A stretch of 64,000 bases of DNA, from positions 16,297,631-16,361,630 of the forward strand of contig OY294070.1 in the NCBI GenBank assembly GCA_958510875.1. Direction: 5' to 3'. This DNA is from Endomychus coccineus. Its lineage: Eukaryota > Arthropoda > Insecta > Coleoptera > Endomychidae. The notes beneath the pieces are model-generated. The model was not told the origin of the DNA, did not search any database, and saw only the letters and a list, made by a program, of their open reading frames with translations. Shown here piece by piece: positions 22,743 to 33,852 of the stretch (positions are counted from its first letter, which is position 1; the number at the start of each line of letters is the position of its first letter). The translations under genes were made by a program, and so were the position numbers.

Positions 22743-23348
22743 AACCTCCCTGTCATTGAGAAGTAATTTATTATTTCATTTGCAGTTCTTCCAAGAAGAA
22801 TCTAAGTAGACTGCCCCCGGTCGCTCATAAAAGGTCCAAGAGTAATGAATATCAGTCCCCACAAAGCCACCATAGTAGCATTCACTCGTAAACGCAAATT
22901 AGTGAGCTTGGGACCTCGGAAGATTCGAGGAGGAACTGTACAGAACCTCCCTGTCATTGAGAAGTAATTTATTATTTCATTTGCAGTTCTTCCAAGAAGA
23001 ATCTAAGTAGACTGCCCCCGGTCGCTCATAAAAGGTCCAAGAGTAATGAATATCAGTCCCCACAAAGCCACCATAGTAGCATTCACTCGTAAACGCAAAT
23101 TAGTGAGCTTGGGACCTCGGAAGATTCGAGGAGGAACTGTACAGAACCTCCCTGTCATTGAGAAGTAATTTATTATTTCATTTGCAGTTCTTCCAAGAAG
23201 AATCTAAGTATACTGCCCCCGGTCGCTCATCATAAAAGGTCCAAGAGTAATGAATATCAGTCCCCACAAAGCCACCATAGTAGCATTCACTCGTAAACGC
23301 AAATTAGTGAGCTTGGGACCTCGGAAGATTCGAGGAGGAACTGTACAG
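22743..23348 (+). repeat. In-frame 201-bp tandem triplication at the 5' end of LINE A copy 2
   Basis: The block starting AACCTCCCTGTCATTGAGAA occurs at 22743, 22944 and 23145 (period 201 = 67 codons; the third copy has an extra CAT). Copies 1 and 2 are almost identical. The second half encodes KATIVAFTRKRKLVSLGPRK, RT sequence that leads directly into the LINE at 23349, so the unit is LINE RT coding DNA. The first half includes an in-frame TAA and the splice-acceptor-like TTCATTTGCAG. Confidence 0.92.
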
Positions 23349-24745
23349 ATAAAAGGGGGAGCCAAAAATTTTGGGGTGACACTAGACTCGAAACTGACTT
23401 GGAACCATTACCTGGAAAAGTAATTACAAAATTGGAGACCTCATTATTTGTGGCCAGGCGCTCCTTAGGGAAAAAATGGAGGCTACGACCGAACATGCTC
23501 TACTGTACAACATGGTGGTTAAGTCCGCAATAACATACGCCTCTTTGGTATGGTGGCTTAAGACACAACAAAGAGGGTCCATGACAACACTAATCAAGGT
23601 CCAAAGACTTGGATGTCTTGGGATCACAGGGGCCATGAAATCAACGCCCACTGCAGCAATGGAGACACTACTGGGATTTCCCCCCCCCCCCCAATTGGTG
23701 ACCCAAAGAGGGGCAAGGCTTGGTGCCTTCAGAATACAAAATACACTGAAGAATGTTCACATTGGGCCAGGATCACATTCCAAAGCGATACTCTTTTAAC
23801 AACACATTCAGGGTATCGATACCAGAAAGGACTGAATGGGAACAAACCTGGGCGACGCTCTAAAGGGATAGATCTGGTATACAGACGGGTCTAAGATTGA
23901 AAAAGGTACCGGTGTAGGAGTTACTCAAGAAACCCAAAGAGTGGCTTCAGCTATTCATTGGGTAAACACATTTCTGTCTTCCGAGCAGAGGTATATGCAA
24001 TCCTCCAATGCGTGGAGGAAAACCATCGGAGAGCCATCGAAGATGAGCAGATCCACATATTGACAGACAGTATGCACCGCGTTAAGTCTATCTAGGTGCC
24101 GGGACATCAGGAAACGACAGGTCATGAAAAAGCCGACGAACTTGCAAGATGAGGGTCGGAGAACGCTCCAGATCCAGAACAGACCAAGGGGCACCCAAAC
24201 GTACAGCACGAAGGTATGTAAAAGACTGGATCATGGAAAACCACAAAGAATACTGGGAAAAAAAACCAGGAAACGAACATGGGAAGAAATACATTAAAAC
24301 CCCGTGTAACAAAAGAACGACAGACCTATTAGCACTAAATAGGGATAAAACCAGTCGTAACTGGTCTCATGACTGGCCATGCGCCAGTAAAACGGCACCT
24401 AAACAAAATGGGACTATTACAATGGCGATCTGACATGCAGACTTTGCGGTAAGGATACAGAAACAGTGACACACATACTGTGTAAATGCGAGGCACTGGA
24501 TCGCAAAAGACAGTCAATTTTTGGAAAGCCCAACGGCGAACCAGAATTATACAGCTCCCACCCAGTAAAGGACTTGTACAAACTCGAAAAACAATAGACC
24601 AACAGGCCTAAGTGTCACCGGAGGCAATAGTCAGACAAGCCCACAAAAGGGGTGAAGTTATTAGTGAGTATGCCTGGAATGGTGACCATGAGACTCAAAG
24701 GCTCATAACCCTCCCCATGAAGGGGTTTCTTCACCTCTGCATTGG
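23349..24745 (+). mobile_element. LINE family A copy 2 (RT end plus RNase H), broken
   Basis: It continues from the triplication: KGGAKNFGVTLDSKLTWN (RT thumb), then NMVVKSAITYASLVWW (23510-23555), a C-rich slip at 23680-23692, a degenerate RNase H (VYRRV for YTDGS, LTDSM), a GHQETTGHEKADELAR-like block, and the WIMENHKEYW segment. Several frameshifts are present. The 3' end resembles copy 1 (GGGTTTCTTCACCTCTGC) but lacks an A-tail, and I could not find a target duplication. Confidence 0.88.
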
Positions 24746-24749
24746 TGAT

Positions 24750-26270
24750 AATGGCTGGAAATATTTAGGGCTTAAACGTATGGGCTTATGAAGTAAATAA
24801 ACAATATCCATTATCCGCTAGTAAATAAGTTTTTGATGCTCGATCATAATTCACCGTTTAATCCTGCGTTATCTTCTTTTAATAAATATTCTATATTTCC
24901 TTTTCGTTTTAATGTGAGCCTTACCCAAAAACGACGAGGATGTAGTTTAGTAACTGCCAATGGCTGCATATTGCCTTCCCCTTCAAACTCTTTTTCTCTT
25001 GGGCCCATTTTGTTCACATCCAACATTCATCTTTCCGAAAATACAACAGACACGTTCTACTTTAGTATAGTCTTGTTGTTTCAAAGGACAGTATATGTGT
25101 TCTGTCTGTTAGCCTTCATGCAAATCATAGTTTTATGTCAAATAAAATTCTTAAATCGTTGAAATTATGGAAAAGGGCGCTTAATATTTGAATTTATTTC
25201 CTTGTGTAATTTCTCGTGTTGTTCATAAATTCATAATATAGTTGAATCACAATTTTATGTTGATTCGGATGATTAATTGTTTAAAAAACATTTTTAAATG
25301 AGGTCATATACTAATAATTGTATCTTTTAAATGATGGATGATTAATTAATGACTATAATAATATTATAGTTGATGAATCCTTCGATAGTTCTATTCATGA
25401 TTGCAATCCATCTTATACATAATCACATTCAATCTACTCTTATGTAAATATAAATAAACTTTCGAGCCATTTTATAACGGCCATGTTTCGAGTGCTACTT
25501 AGATTCATATGAAGTAGTTCGATATGAACCAGATAAGGTGTCGAGGTTATCAGTTCGTAAATAAATTTTATTGGAATCAAATATAAATATATTCATTGAT
25601 ATCGGATTGAGCAGAGGTTGAAGTGAGAATGGTTTATATAACCTGTTACCAACATCCTTTGCGTTCAATTTTCATTATGAAGAGACAATGATAATGATGT
25701 TGAATAATAAAATGTGAATGAAACTCATTATATCAACAAGGGTGGTGTCAGTTTCAGTGGTTTGTTCACCGTCCGGGTTAGATTTAGTGAAATCCTTGTT
25801 TTTTTCGAATTTTTCTGGGTTTTAAAGATATTCATCAAAGCCTATCCGGCTGTGATTTCGCGGGTGTGCATGTCAACACACGGAAGGGCGAAAAGTATAA
25901 ATTCAACTAGCTCATCCTTTCTAAAAGCAGCATTATTTATAAATTGCCCTCTTATACGGTTTTTGACGTTCGTCAAGTAATCAGGTTCTAAATAAAACAA
26001 TTCTGTCTCCACAGTACTGACATCATGTCAAAAATAGCCTAGCCTAGATCGATTCAGAAGTATGTGACTTTTTAGTATCCCAATACGGCATTTTGTTAAG
26101 AATCAAATTGTGCAACTTTGTCATAATTTAACCGACCCTGTATCTCTTACCATTACCGACATCCTAATAATGAGGCTTGAATTTGAGCCAGCCCGTATAT
26201 TTAACGCAAGCAACGAGCAGTTATTCGTATTTATCACTCAAAAATTGTAATCTACAAAAATATATATATT
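24750..26270. other. No recognisable gene
   Basis: AT-rich. The frames at 24833-25162 and 25714-25980 show no recognisable domain. Confidence 0.4.
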
Positions 26271-26273
26271 TGT

Positions 26274-26402
26274 TAATAATGATTCTTGACCCAGGTATGA
26301 CTTATATATAAAATTCTAGGGAAATAGGTCACACTAACACATATGCTTATTATTTTCGTCTCTACGTACGTGTCGATCACACGACCATCATCAGATGACG
26401 TA
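26274..26402 (-). mobile_element. Penelope family 1 terminal fragment with decayed hammerhead
   Basis: On the minus strand: CTGATGATGGTC (26394 downward), a changed GACA instead of GAAA, CACGTACGTAGAGAC, then the family-1 terminal sequence (GTGACCTATTTCCC…TATATATAA…GGGTCAAGAATC). It matches 57853-57947 and, less completely, 55005-55085. No coding sequence is attached. Confidence 0.7.
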
Positions 26403-26559
26403 TCAGTGTATGGGCTGCATCAAACTGCACATGCTAATCTTTTAATCCAGACACTGCGGTACCATCCTTTACTGGAACCATTTCGCCGCATTTTCAGGCC
26501 CCTATTTGAGAACCTCTGGATAGGACCAGAACGCAGAAATTCGTCATCCAGTAAACTAT

Positions 26560-27260
26560 AAAATCACATACTTAAAATAAAAAATTTCAAGTCTGTAGGT
26601 CATTTAGTTCCGAAGTTAAGCGAAAGCAAAGTTTCGCATTTATGACACTCATTCACTCACTCACTCATGATCATCAGAATAGAACTAGTACTTCCCATAA
26701 ACTCAGAGAGCTGAAATTTGGTACAGAGTTAGGATTTAATGGCCACATAAAGGGAAAACTATAAAAACTAGGATAATCGAAGATCTGGAGTACCTGGTGA
26801 CCCTTATTTGAAAACACAAGAGCCCAACCAAACTATTAAAGATCGACATACCGCCTTTACAAAAAATATTCAACTTTGTTTGCCTCTTCATTTGATGTCA
26901 AAAATCGAAGGTCTGATGTATCTGATGAAGAACCCTCAGCTTGTCTCAGCTGTATTAGAGATATGGTGATGTCCCTTCTACTATTGGTACATAAAAAAAT
27001 CGACTGTCATTGCAAAAATCCAGCGTAGTGGGACACATCTTCTAATTTAATCTAGCCTATTGCTTCCCACTGCTGGGCGAATGCCTCCCCTTCTGCTTTC
27101 AATACGCATATAAATAAAAATGCCAGAAAAATATTTCATGGGGTGCACCTCATAAATGTTGACTTCAAGAGTATAAAAGCTCAAGCTTCAGCGATCACCG
27201 AATACAACCGGCTTAGGCGTAAATACTGCGCCGATCTCAGAAATTAAACCGTCTAAACCG
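26560..27260. other. Unassigned repeat-like sequence
   Basis: Contains an ACTCACTCACTC microsatellite (26650-26668). At 27060-27090 is TTCCCACTGCTGGGCGAATG followed by CCTCCCC, which resembles a motif common in dispersed insect LINE/SINE copies. A TATAAAAG at 27173 precedes a purine-rich stretch, which might be a promoter of a small lost gene or element. No coding call is possible. Confidence 0.3.
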
Positions 27261-27444
27261 TCTAAAAGAATAAATAATGAACGCGAATGGGCAATACGAA
27301 AAACTGTTGCTACTGTACAAGAATCAGAACCGGAAAAAAAGAAAAGAAAGATTTGTAATAATAAAAAAACTACTCCTAAAAAGAAAAAAAATGTGTCAAA
27401 TAAGAAAATCTAATGAAATAAATCACTATGCCCACGTTTCTACA

Positions 27445-27622
27445 AAAAGAAGTGAAATCCCACCAAAAACATTCTGTAAAAAACTAGCCATGTCTCGATG
27501 GAACTGCTTGTTTATCTCTAAAAAGTAATGAAATCTAGACAAAGTCGTGCCAAGTCTAAGGTTCCTTACTGCGATTTCTTTATTATTATAGTTAATGTTG
27601 TGTGACTTCGCCGTTGAAGGTG
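27445..27622 (-). repeat. Inverted repeat, left arm (partner 28066-28245)
   Basis: About 175 bp (ATCCCACCAAAAACATTCTG … GTTGTGTGACTTCGCC) that is the near-perfect reverse complement of 28066-28245, around a ~445-bp spacer. The frames of both arms encode the same stretch (NLRLGTTLSRFHYFLEINKQ) with a few conservative changes, but I know no such protein. Confidence 0.85.
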
Positions 27623-28065
27623 CTCCATGACACCATTGCACCAATCTGTCGCCAGAACCGCTACCCATTGACGATGGAAAATTGCCACTTGGAAAACGGT
27701 GATTCAATAACCAGTCAATTGTAGGCTTGATAAAGCTGCGTATTTCAATAATACTTATTTGTAGGCGAACCTATGTATAAAAAATTATTTCCAGTACAGA
27801 CGGACTTCTAATCATTGACAGAAGTCTGTCTGTACGTCTATTTTATGTTAGATCGGTGGTCGATTTGACGCTCCAAAAAGAAGAGAGCAGAAGTCAGCAT
27901 TGTCAATGCTGAATGCATGTGTTGCACAATCAACAACAGCCTAAAATGAGACACTAGCGTCCAATTACCAATACCAGTATGGGCTATTATCTCGCTTAAC
28001 AAACATAGGTAGTTACAACAGATAACATTACGTGTAAACAAAATTTACTTGTACCCACTAACGTA

Positions 28066-28245
28066 TAAAGAATGTTCAACGGCCAAGTCACACAACATTA
28101 ACTATAATAATAAAGAAATCGCAGTAAGGAACCTTAGACTTGGCACGACTTTGTCTAGATTTCATTACTTTTTAGAGATAAACAAGCAGCTCCATCGAGA
28201 CTTGGCTAGTTTTTTACAGAATGTTTTTGGTGGGATTATATTTTA
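28066..28245 (+). repeat. Inverted repeat, right arm (partner 27445-27622)
   Basis: It begins near ACGGCCAAGTCACACAACAT and ends GTTTTTGGTGGGAT. Its end coincides with the start of the MULE terminal repeat of copy 2. Confidence 0.85.
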
Positions 28246-30062
28246 CAACTACAAACTCGGCATAAAGTTGTTGCAGGTAACTAACCCCTGTAACAGGTAC
28301 CTAACTAATTATATTTTGTTTTGTAGGTAAATCAGTTTCCATAAGTACATAGTCATTTCTAGTGTAAAGTTGATGGTCTATGTACTCATAATTGTGAAAA
28401 AGTGTAAAAATGGCGAAAATAAATCATAGTAATTTTTCTCGGATTTAAGTGAAATGTTCAGTCAAAGAGGAAAGCGTCTCTTAGTTTACGAGAACTATAA
28501 GTTTAAAGAACACAACAGAAAATCAGCTTTCGGAGAAACTAAGTAGAGGTGCATCATAGATAAATGTAAAGCAAATTTTCATACTTTAGGTGAGTCAAAA
28601 AGTCGACTTATAACAAACCTGAGTGTAAATCATAATCATGAACCAGAACTAACAAATGTGTTGCAAAGACAAGTTTTAAGTCATTGATTGAAGACAAAAG
28701 TCGAAAGTGATATAACAGAAAAACCTTCCAAAATGATTAGAATGGAGCTAGCTGAAAATGAAGTGTCTTTAAACAATTTGGCAATAAGTGATCTACTGTT
28801 AGAAGAAACATTTACACTGCACGTCGGAAATTGTTTTCAGCTTTGCCAAAATCACTATCGGAGGTTCATGAAGCTTTGAATCAACTTCAACCAAAAACCA
28901 ACAGAAATGAAGACTTCCTAATTGTTAATGATTCATCCGAAAATTTTGTGATATTTAGCTGTAAAAGTAATTTACAGTTTTTATGTGAATCAAAAATTAT
29001 TTATATGGACGGTACATTTTCTTGCTGCACAAAATACTTCACACAAATGTTTACGATACATGGTTTTTTTAACGGCCATTATATACCATTAGTTTTTTGT
29101 TTATTAAAAGACAAAAGTGAAAAAACATATGGGTTTTGTATATCAAAAATTGGAGAGTATTGTCGTTATATAAAAATCAAATTTGTACCAGAAGAAATAG
29201 TAGTAGATTTTGAGATATCTATTCATAATGCACTGTTAGAAATTTATCCAAATGATAAAATTACTGGGTGTCGATTCCACTTAACTCAAGCATGGTACAG
29301 AAAAATTCAAAATCTAGGTTTATCAAAAGAATACCAAGACAAAAATTCTGAGATTGGAAAGTGGCTCCATTATTGATTTGGTCTCCTATTTTTGGAACCA
29401 AAGGACGTTGACGATTTTTATTTTTTTGAGCTCTACGAAGTTAAGCCAGTAGATGAAAGACTTGAAAAATTGTCTGATTACCTTCTCTTGACAGATAATT
29501 CGAAATTTCCACCACATATATGGGCTGATGCCTCTGCTGCATTAAATAAAAGAACCAATGCTTGCGAATCGTTTCATTCCCATTTTAATGCATTCATGTA
29601 CCAAACGCATCCTTCTTTATTTATTTTTGTAGACGTACTTCTTAAAGTACAAACTGTATTAAACGAAATTCATAAATTTCAAAATATAGCCACTAAGAAA
29701 CGTCATAATTTAGTTAATTCTAAAATTATAGAATAAAAAAAAGTAAGTTGTCCAAACTGCATTATGTTAAAATAATATCGCATTATTATGCAATTAATTA
29801 AAATAGTACAGTGTAAATATAATTTTGAATAAGTTCTTCCTATGTACTATATATATATATATATGTATTATGTATATTTTAAATTGATAAATTTTGTTTT
29901 AATATTACATCAATCTATTTCTTGCAAGCAGAGAGAGGTATTTTAATATTCATGTGCAGAGTTTAAACATTTTGAAAGTGAATCTTTTAATCTCTGTGCC
30001 GAACTTTACTATTTTTTATTTCGTATACTTGAGACATGTGCCGAGTTTGTATTACCCCCACT
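28238..30062 (+). mobile_element. MULE element copy 2 (FLYWCH + MULE transposase), terminal repeats visible
   Basis: Short inverted ends: TACAAACTCGGCA at about 28248-28262 and its complement TGCCGAGTTTGTATTA at about 30040-30055, each with GTGGG outside. The coding relic starts near 28455 with an FLYWCH-like zinc finger (LLVYENYKFKEHNRK … CIIDKCKANFHTLGES … VNHNHEPEL; stops inside). The core at 28831-29376 has YMDGTFSC (first Asp), VVDFEISIHN (second Asp) and CRFHLTQAWYRKIQNLGLS. After a stop at 29374, 29392-29736 carries PPHIWADASAALNKRTNACE followed by SFHSHFN, where the Glu of the triad probably lies. Three stops or frameshifts make it non-functional. Confidence 0.85.
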
Positions 30063-30109
30063 GTATAAAACGTGAATTCTTAAAGCTAATTGTATCACCA
30101 CAAGGTAGG

Positions 30110-31867
30110 ACAAGGTAGGACATTATTGGGATAAGGACTATCCCACTAATTTCAATTAAAAATGCCCACGTCGCCGAAACGAACAGGAACATGAACAATC
30201 GAAACAATGACACATTAATGTTTTAAGTATTATATGAATTAAGAATCCGCTGCTAAGCAATCTTCTTATAAGCTCTATAAACATATCGAATCTCAGTCTG
30301 TAATACGACTAAAGAGCTGAACTAGAAATATAAGTTCGATGATCCACTTTCGAACCAGATGTTGAAGATTTATGAGGTGATAGAAAAAGGTTGTCAGACC
30401 TTATTCGGAGTATGTCTTTTTGAGCATTCTACCTAAAATATACTTTTAACATTATAAAGACGCATGTAGGAGTTTGCAAGGGTTATAATTAATTAAATTA
30501 GTATAAATCTGATTTAATGACTGAATATCTGTTCTATGATTTACAGAGTTGCAGTCACGTTTTATGTGAATCATCTCCAGACTAGATCTTTTATAATAAT
30601 TGGTTTCCTTAGTTAAAATATCAACATTTTTGTAATCGAATTGATAGTTATAATCGAAGCAGTGTTTAGCAAGGGCGTTGGAATTTTCTAAATTTTTGTT
30701 TCTTGTAGGTACTATACTTATGGCCACACATTCTTTTTTGTAAATATTGTTCAGAGTTTCCTGTATAAGACCCATAGCAATCTAAACAATTTAATTTGTA
30801 TACTGTGTAGGTTTCTTTATCTCTAGGTATTGAAGGTTTTAGATTGAGAAATATTTCCCAACACAGTTAGTAGGTTGATGCTCAACATTTATATCATACT
30901 TTTTTAAACATTTCTTAATTTTCTCTGGGGTCTCCGGAATGTATGGTAATGTTATAAAATTATCTATAGCTGTTTTTTCTTGAAGAACCGTGTTCAATGC
31001 GCTTTGAAACCAAAAATTTTCTTATCGTCAGCATTGAATGCGGTTCAATCTAATTTGAATGCATCCCTAAGAACGGTTCGAAATCCAAAAGCAATAGAAG
31101 AGAGGGGAAATGTCAGATCATTGGATCATTGAAAATTTGTTGACATATGTTTCACCCGAGAGAAACACTGAACATAAACAATTTTCTTCGTTAATGGGTA
31201 TGATAACCTCCACTATGAGAAAAATTCAAGATGGGGCCATCTATCCGAGAGTAAATCTCTTACAGTCTGTTTCTGGATAATTATCCACCCATTATTCGTC
31301 AAAATTATCAATCTTTGAATGATGAAAATTTTGAAAATAAATAATTCATGAGAGATACTCCCTTCTGCGAACAGCAACTGATTTATCAGAAGTAATACGT
31401 TAATTTGTCGATCATCAACCAAAATTGGAATAATATCGTGCAAATTCATTTTCAATTTTATAATAATCGTCAGCGACGATTAACATAAACAATAGTTATC
31501 ATATAGGTGACCATTGACGTTTCAAAACGGTATATTTTCTTGAGACAATATTCATTACGTCATATTGAATGCGGTTTGAAAGCAAGGTTTAATGCGGTTC
31601 ATCCAAGAAAAAACACCTCTAATTACCGTTTATGTTATTCATATATGACGTTCCATTATAGATTTTGTTTATTCTTTCTTTAATGATGGGATTGAAAAAT
31701 GTTTTTGGGTAGCCATTCATTTCTAGTGTATTATGAATAATTTTTAGATTTTTCGGACGGTCCTCTGGGTGGGACAATTTAACCTCGCTATCTGTAACGC
31801 TGTTTATAACACTTTGTTCATAACTTGTTGGTGCTATTTTCAATACGGTGAGCAATATTGTGTGCAA
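30110..31867 (-). mobile_element. Penelope family 1 element, minus strand, with an inserted MITE-like block
   Basis: Read from 31867 downward: late RT sequence (KLSHPEDRPKNLKIIHNTLE then MNGYPKTFFNPIIKERINK) at 31619-31867, an unrelated 643-bp block (30972-31614), then PYIPETPEKIKK at about 30900-30960, the GIY-YIG linker with PTNCVGKYF, and the C-terminus ALAKHCFDYNYQFDYKN with NYYKRSSLEMIHIKRD (30500-30690). The 3' tail continues to about 30110 and includes the CGTCGCCGAAACGAACAG segment also found at 57760-57785. GIY-YIG nucleases nick target DNA for Penelope retrotransposition. This copy is frameshifted and split. Confidence 0.82.
30972..31614. mobile_element. Candidate MITE inside the minus-strand Penelope
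   Basis: The ends are inverted: GTTTTTTCTTGAAGAACCG on the left and, complemented, GTTTTTTCTTGGATGAACCG on the right, followed by further GCGGTTTGAAA/TTTGAAACC similarity. The interior contains several GCGGTTC/GAACGGTTC repeats and no transposase frame. I could not identify a target duplication, and part of the terminal pairing may belong to the host Penelope. Confidence 0.55.
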
Positions 31868-32630
31868 ATATTCGTCACAGCAATAGGATCTCCTATTTGA
31901 GCTACTATTGCTAACCTAGTTATGGAATGCTTAGAGGAATCTGTAATAAATTCATTAGATTTTCAACCCATTTTCTTTAAACGGTATATGTAGACGATTG
32001 CCTAATGTGTGTTCCCAATGATAACATTCAATACGTGATTAATAAATTCAACAAAATAGAAGTGAAGAAAAGCATAAATTTCCTAGATATGAACATTAGG
32101 CATGATGCAGGTAGCTTAAACCTACTAACTGTGTTAGGAAATATTTTTCAAACCTGAAGATAGACAAATCCACACAGTATAGAAATTAAATTGTTTAGAT
32201 TGCGATGGAACTTAATCTCTAAACGATATTTACAAAAAAGAATGTATGGCCATAAGTATCGTATAAGAGAAAAAAAATTTTGAAAATTCCACCGACCTTG
32301 CTAAACACTGCTTAGATTATAACCATCAATTCTATAACAAAATTGTTAATATTTTAACTGAGGAAACCAATTATTATAAAAGATCTATTCTGGAGATGAT
32401 TCACATAATACGTGACTCCAAGTCTGTAAATCATAGAACAGATATTCAGTCATTAAGTCAGATTTATACTAATTTAATTAATTAAAACCCTTGCAAATTC
32501 CTACATGCGTCTTTATAATGTTAAAAGTATACCTTAGGTAGAATGCTCAAAAGCAATATTTCTAAGAAGGTCTGAGAACTTTTTTCTATTACCTCATAAA
32601 TCTTCAACATCTGGTTCGAAAGTGGATCCT
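31868..32630 (+). mobile_element. Penelope family 1 element, plus strand, running into the assembly gap
   Basis: Begins with the RT block TAIGSPI…ANLVMECLEES and the catalytic KRYVDDCLMCVPND (about 31980-32020), then SINFLDMNIRHDAGSL. An internal deletion joins this to the GIY-YIG region (LLTVLGNIF…MYGHKY) and the ALAKHC-type C-terminus, all with frameshifts. The tail (32480-32630) matches that at 57480-57600. It lies head to head with the minus-strand copy ending at 31867. Confidence 0.8.
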
Positions 32631-32830
32631 NNNNNNNNNNNNNNNNNNNNNNNNNNNNNNNNNNNNNNNNNNNNNNNNNNNNNNNNNNNNNNNNNNNNNN
32701 NNNNNNNNNNNNNNNNNNNNNNNNNNNNNNNNNNNNNNNNNNNNNNNNNNNNNNNNNNNNNNNNNNNNNNNNNNNNNNNNNNNNNNNNNNNNNNNNNNNN
32801 NNNNNNNNNNNNNNNNNNNNNNNNNNNNNN
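32631..32830. other. Assembly gap (200 N)
   Basis: Exactly 200 N, a placeholder of arbitrary length. The Penelope copy to its left is cut by it. Predicted proteins crossing it are artefacts. Confidence 1.
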
Positions 32831-33299
32831 GAATATTTTAAAATCAAATCAAATTTATTGTATTCGGTACTTATGGTACATCAGAACATTATGAACATAT
32901 AAATATTACATACATCATCCCTCAGTCTCCTCAATCAGTCACGTAAACTAGAAGACGGTGTATGAAACTCAGGATGAGAAGACAGAGAAGTACTTTTCAT
33001 GTTATCATTATTGTTGGGTGCAGAACAAAGCAAGATGTTAAGAATATACATGAAAAGTGAAAATGAAAATGAGTGTAAGTATCAGGATAGATCAAGGAAT
33101 ATTTATAATTTATAATAAATTGAGATTAAATCGCATACTACTACATGATTGGCTATCTCAACTCAAGACGTCAAAATCTGGACTTATACTGTTTTTCACC
33201 AATTCAATTAGAAAGTGGTATCAAAGACTATGGACTACCGTTACTATTCATACTTAAAAAAAAAGGCAGTATAAATAATAATTTATTGAACAGAGCATT
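32831..33299. other. No recognisable gene
   Basis: AT-rich; the frame at 33057-33257 (+) shows no known motif. Confidence 0.4.
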
Positions 33300-33565
33300 T
33301 TAAGTTAGAAATAATCCACTAAAAATACTATTAAAGAATGTACTTTCGAACTTTCAGATACCAAGTAGCCATCAGATTATAAATCAAAATGCTATACTAT
33401 TTGGGGATAATAATGCAAACAATGTATTACTCTCAGCTGGTATAATAAATCGGAATTTAATAAATTGCATTTTCGTTTATACATTTCTATTTCTTCTAAA
33501 TTACCTAGAAATTTGTCCGTACTGTGTTTTAAAAGTGATAAACTTTCACCATATTTTAATACTAG
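33300..33565 (-). mobile_element. Penelope family 2 3' tail with decayed hammerhead
   Basis: Reverse complement of the tail at 2870-3110: the end of the GIY-YIG frame (…LLKHSTDK equivalent at 33510-33540), then CTGATGGCTACTTGGTATCT with GAAA (33375 down to 33352), then CTTTAATAGTATTTTTAGTG. The hammerhead core has lost one base (CTGATGGC for CTGATGATGGC), so it should not fold properly. Confidence 0.65.
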
Positions 33566-33844
33566 ATAGTATTTTTAAATACTATTCCGAAAATTGCTAT
33601 TTTAATTGGATTTTTATACACAAGTCGGCTGCAGACACATTTCATTAATCATAGTCATCCGTAGTCATATATTTTTTCCTAATTCACATAAAAACACTAT
33701 ATTAAACACAACCATTTTTGAGAAAGATATCAATAAACCATAGAAACGTGAAAAACGATGGTTTATACGCCAGAACAAACATTTACCACTATACAAGCTT
33801 TTAAAGTAGCATAGACATTTTACGGTTTAAACTGTAATCTATGC

Positions 33845-33852
33845 ATGTATTC
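33845..33852 (+). repeat. Left 8-bp target duplication of hAT copy 2
   Basis: ATGTATTC, identical to 35701-35708 on the far side of the element. Confidence 0.9.

Noticed and set aside
29845..29870. TATATA run as a promoter TATA box
   Set aside because: It is a simple dinucleotide microsatellite inside the MULE copy.
32521..32894. Open frames of ~100 codons spanning 32521-32894
   Set aside because: They consist mostly of N from the assembly gap and have no meaning.
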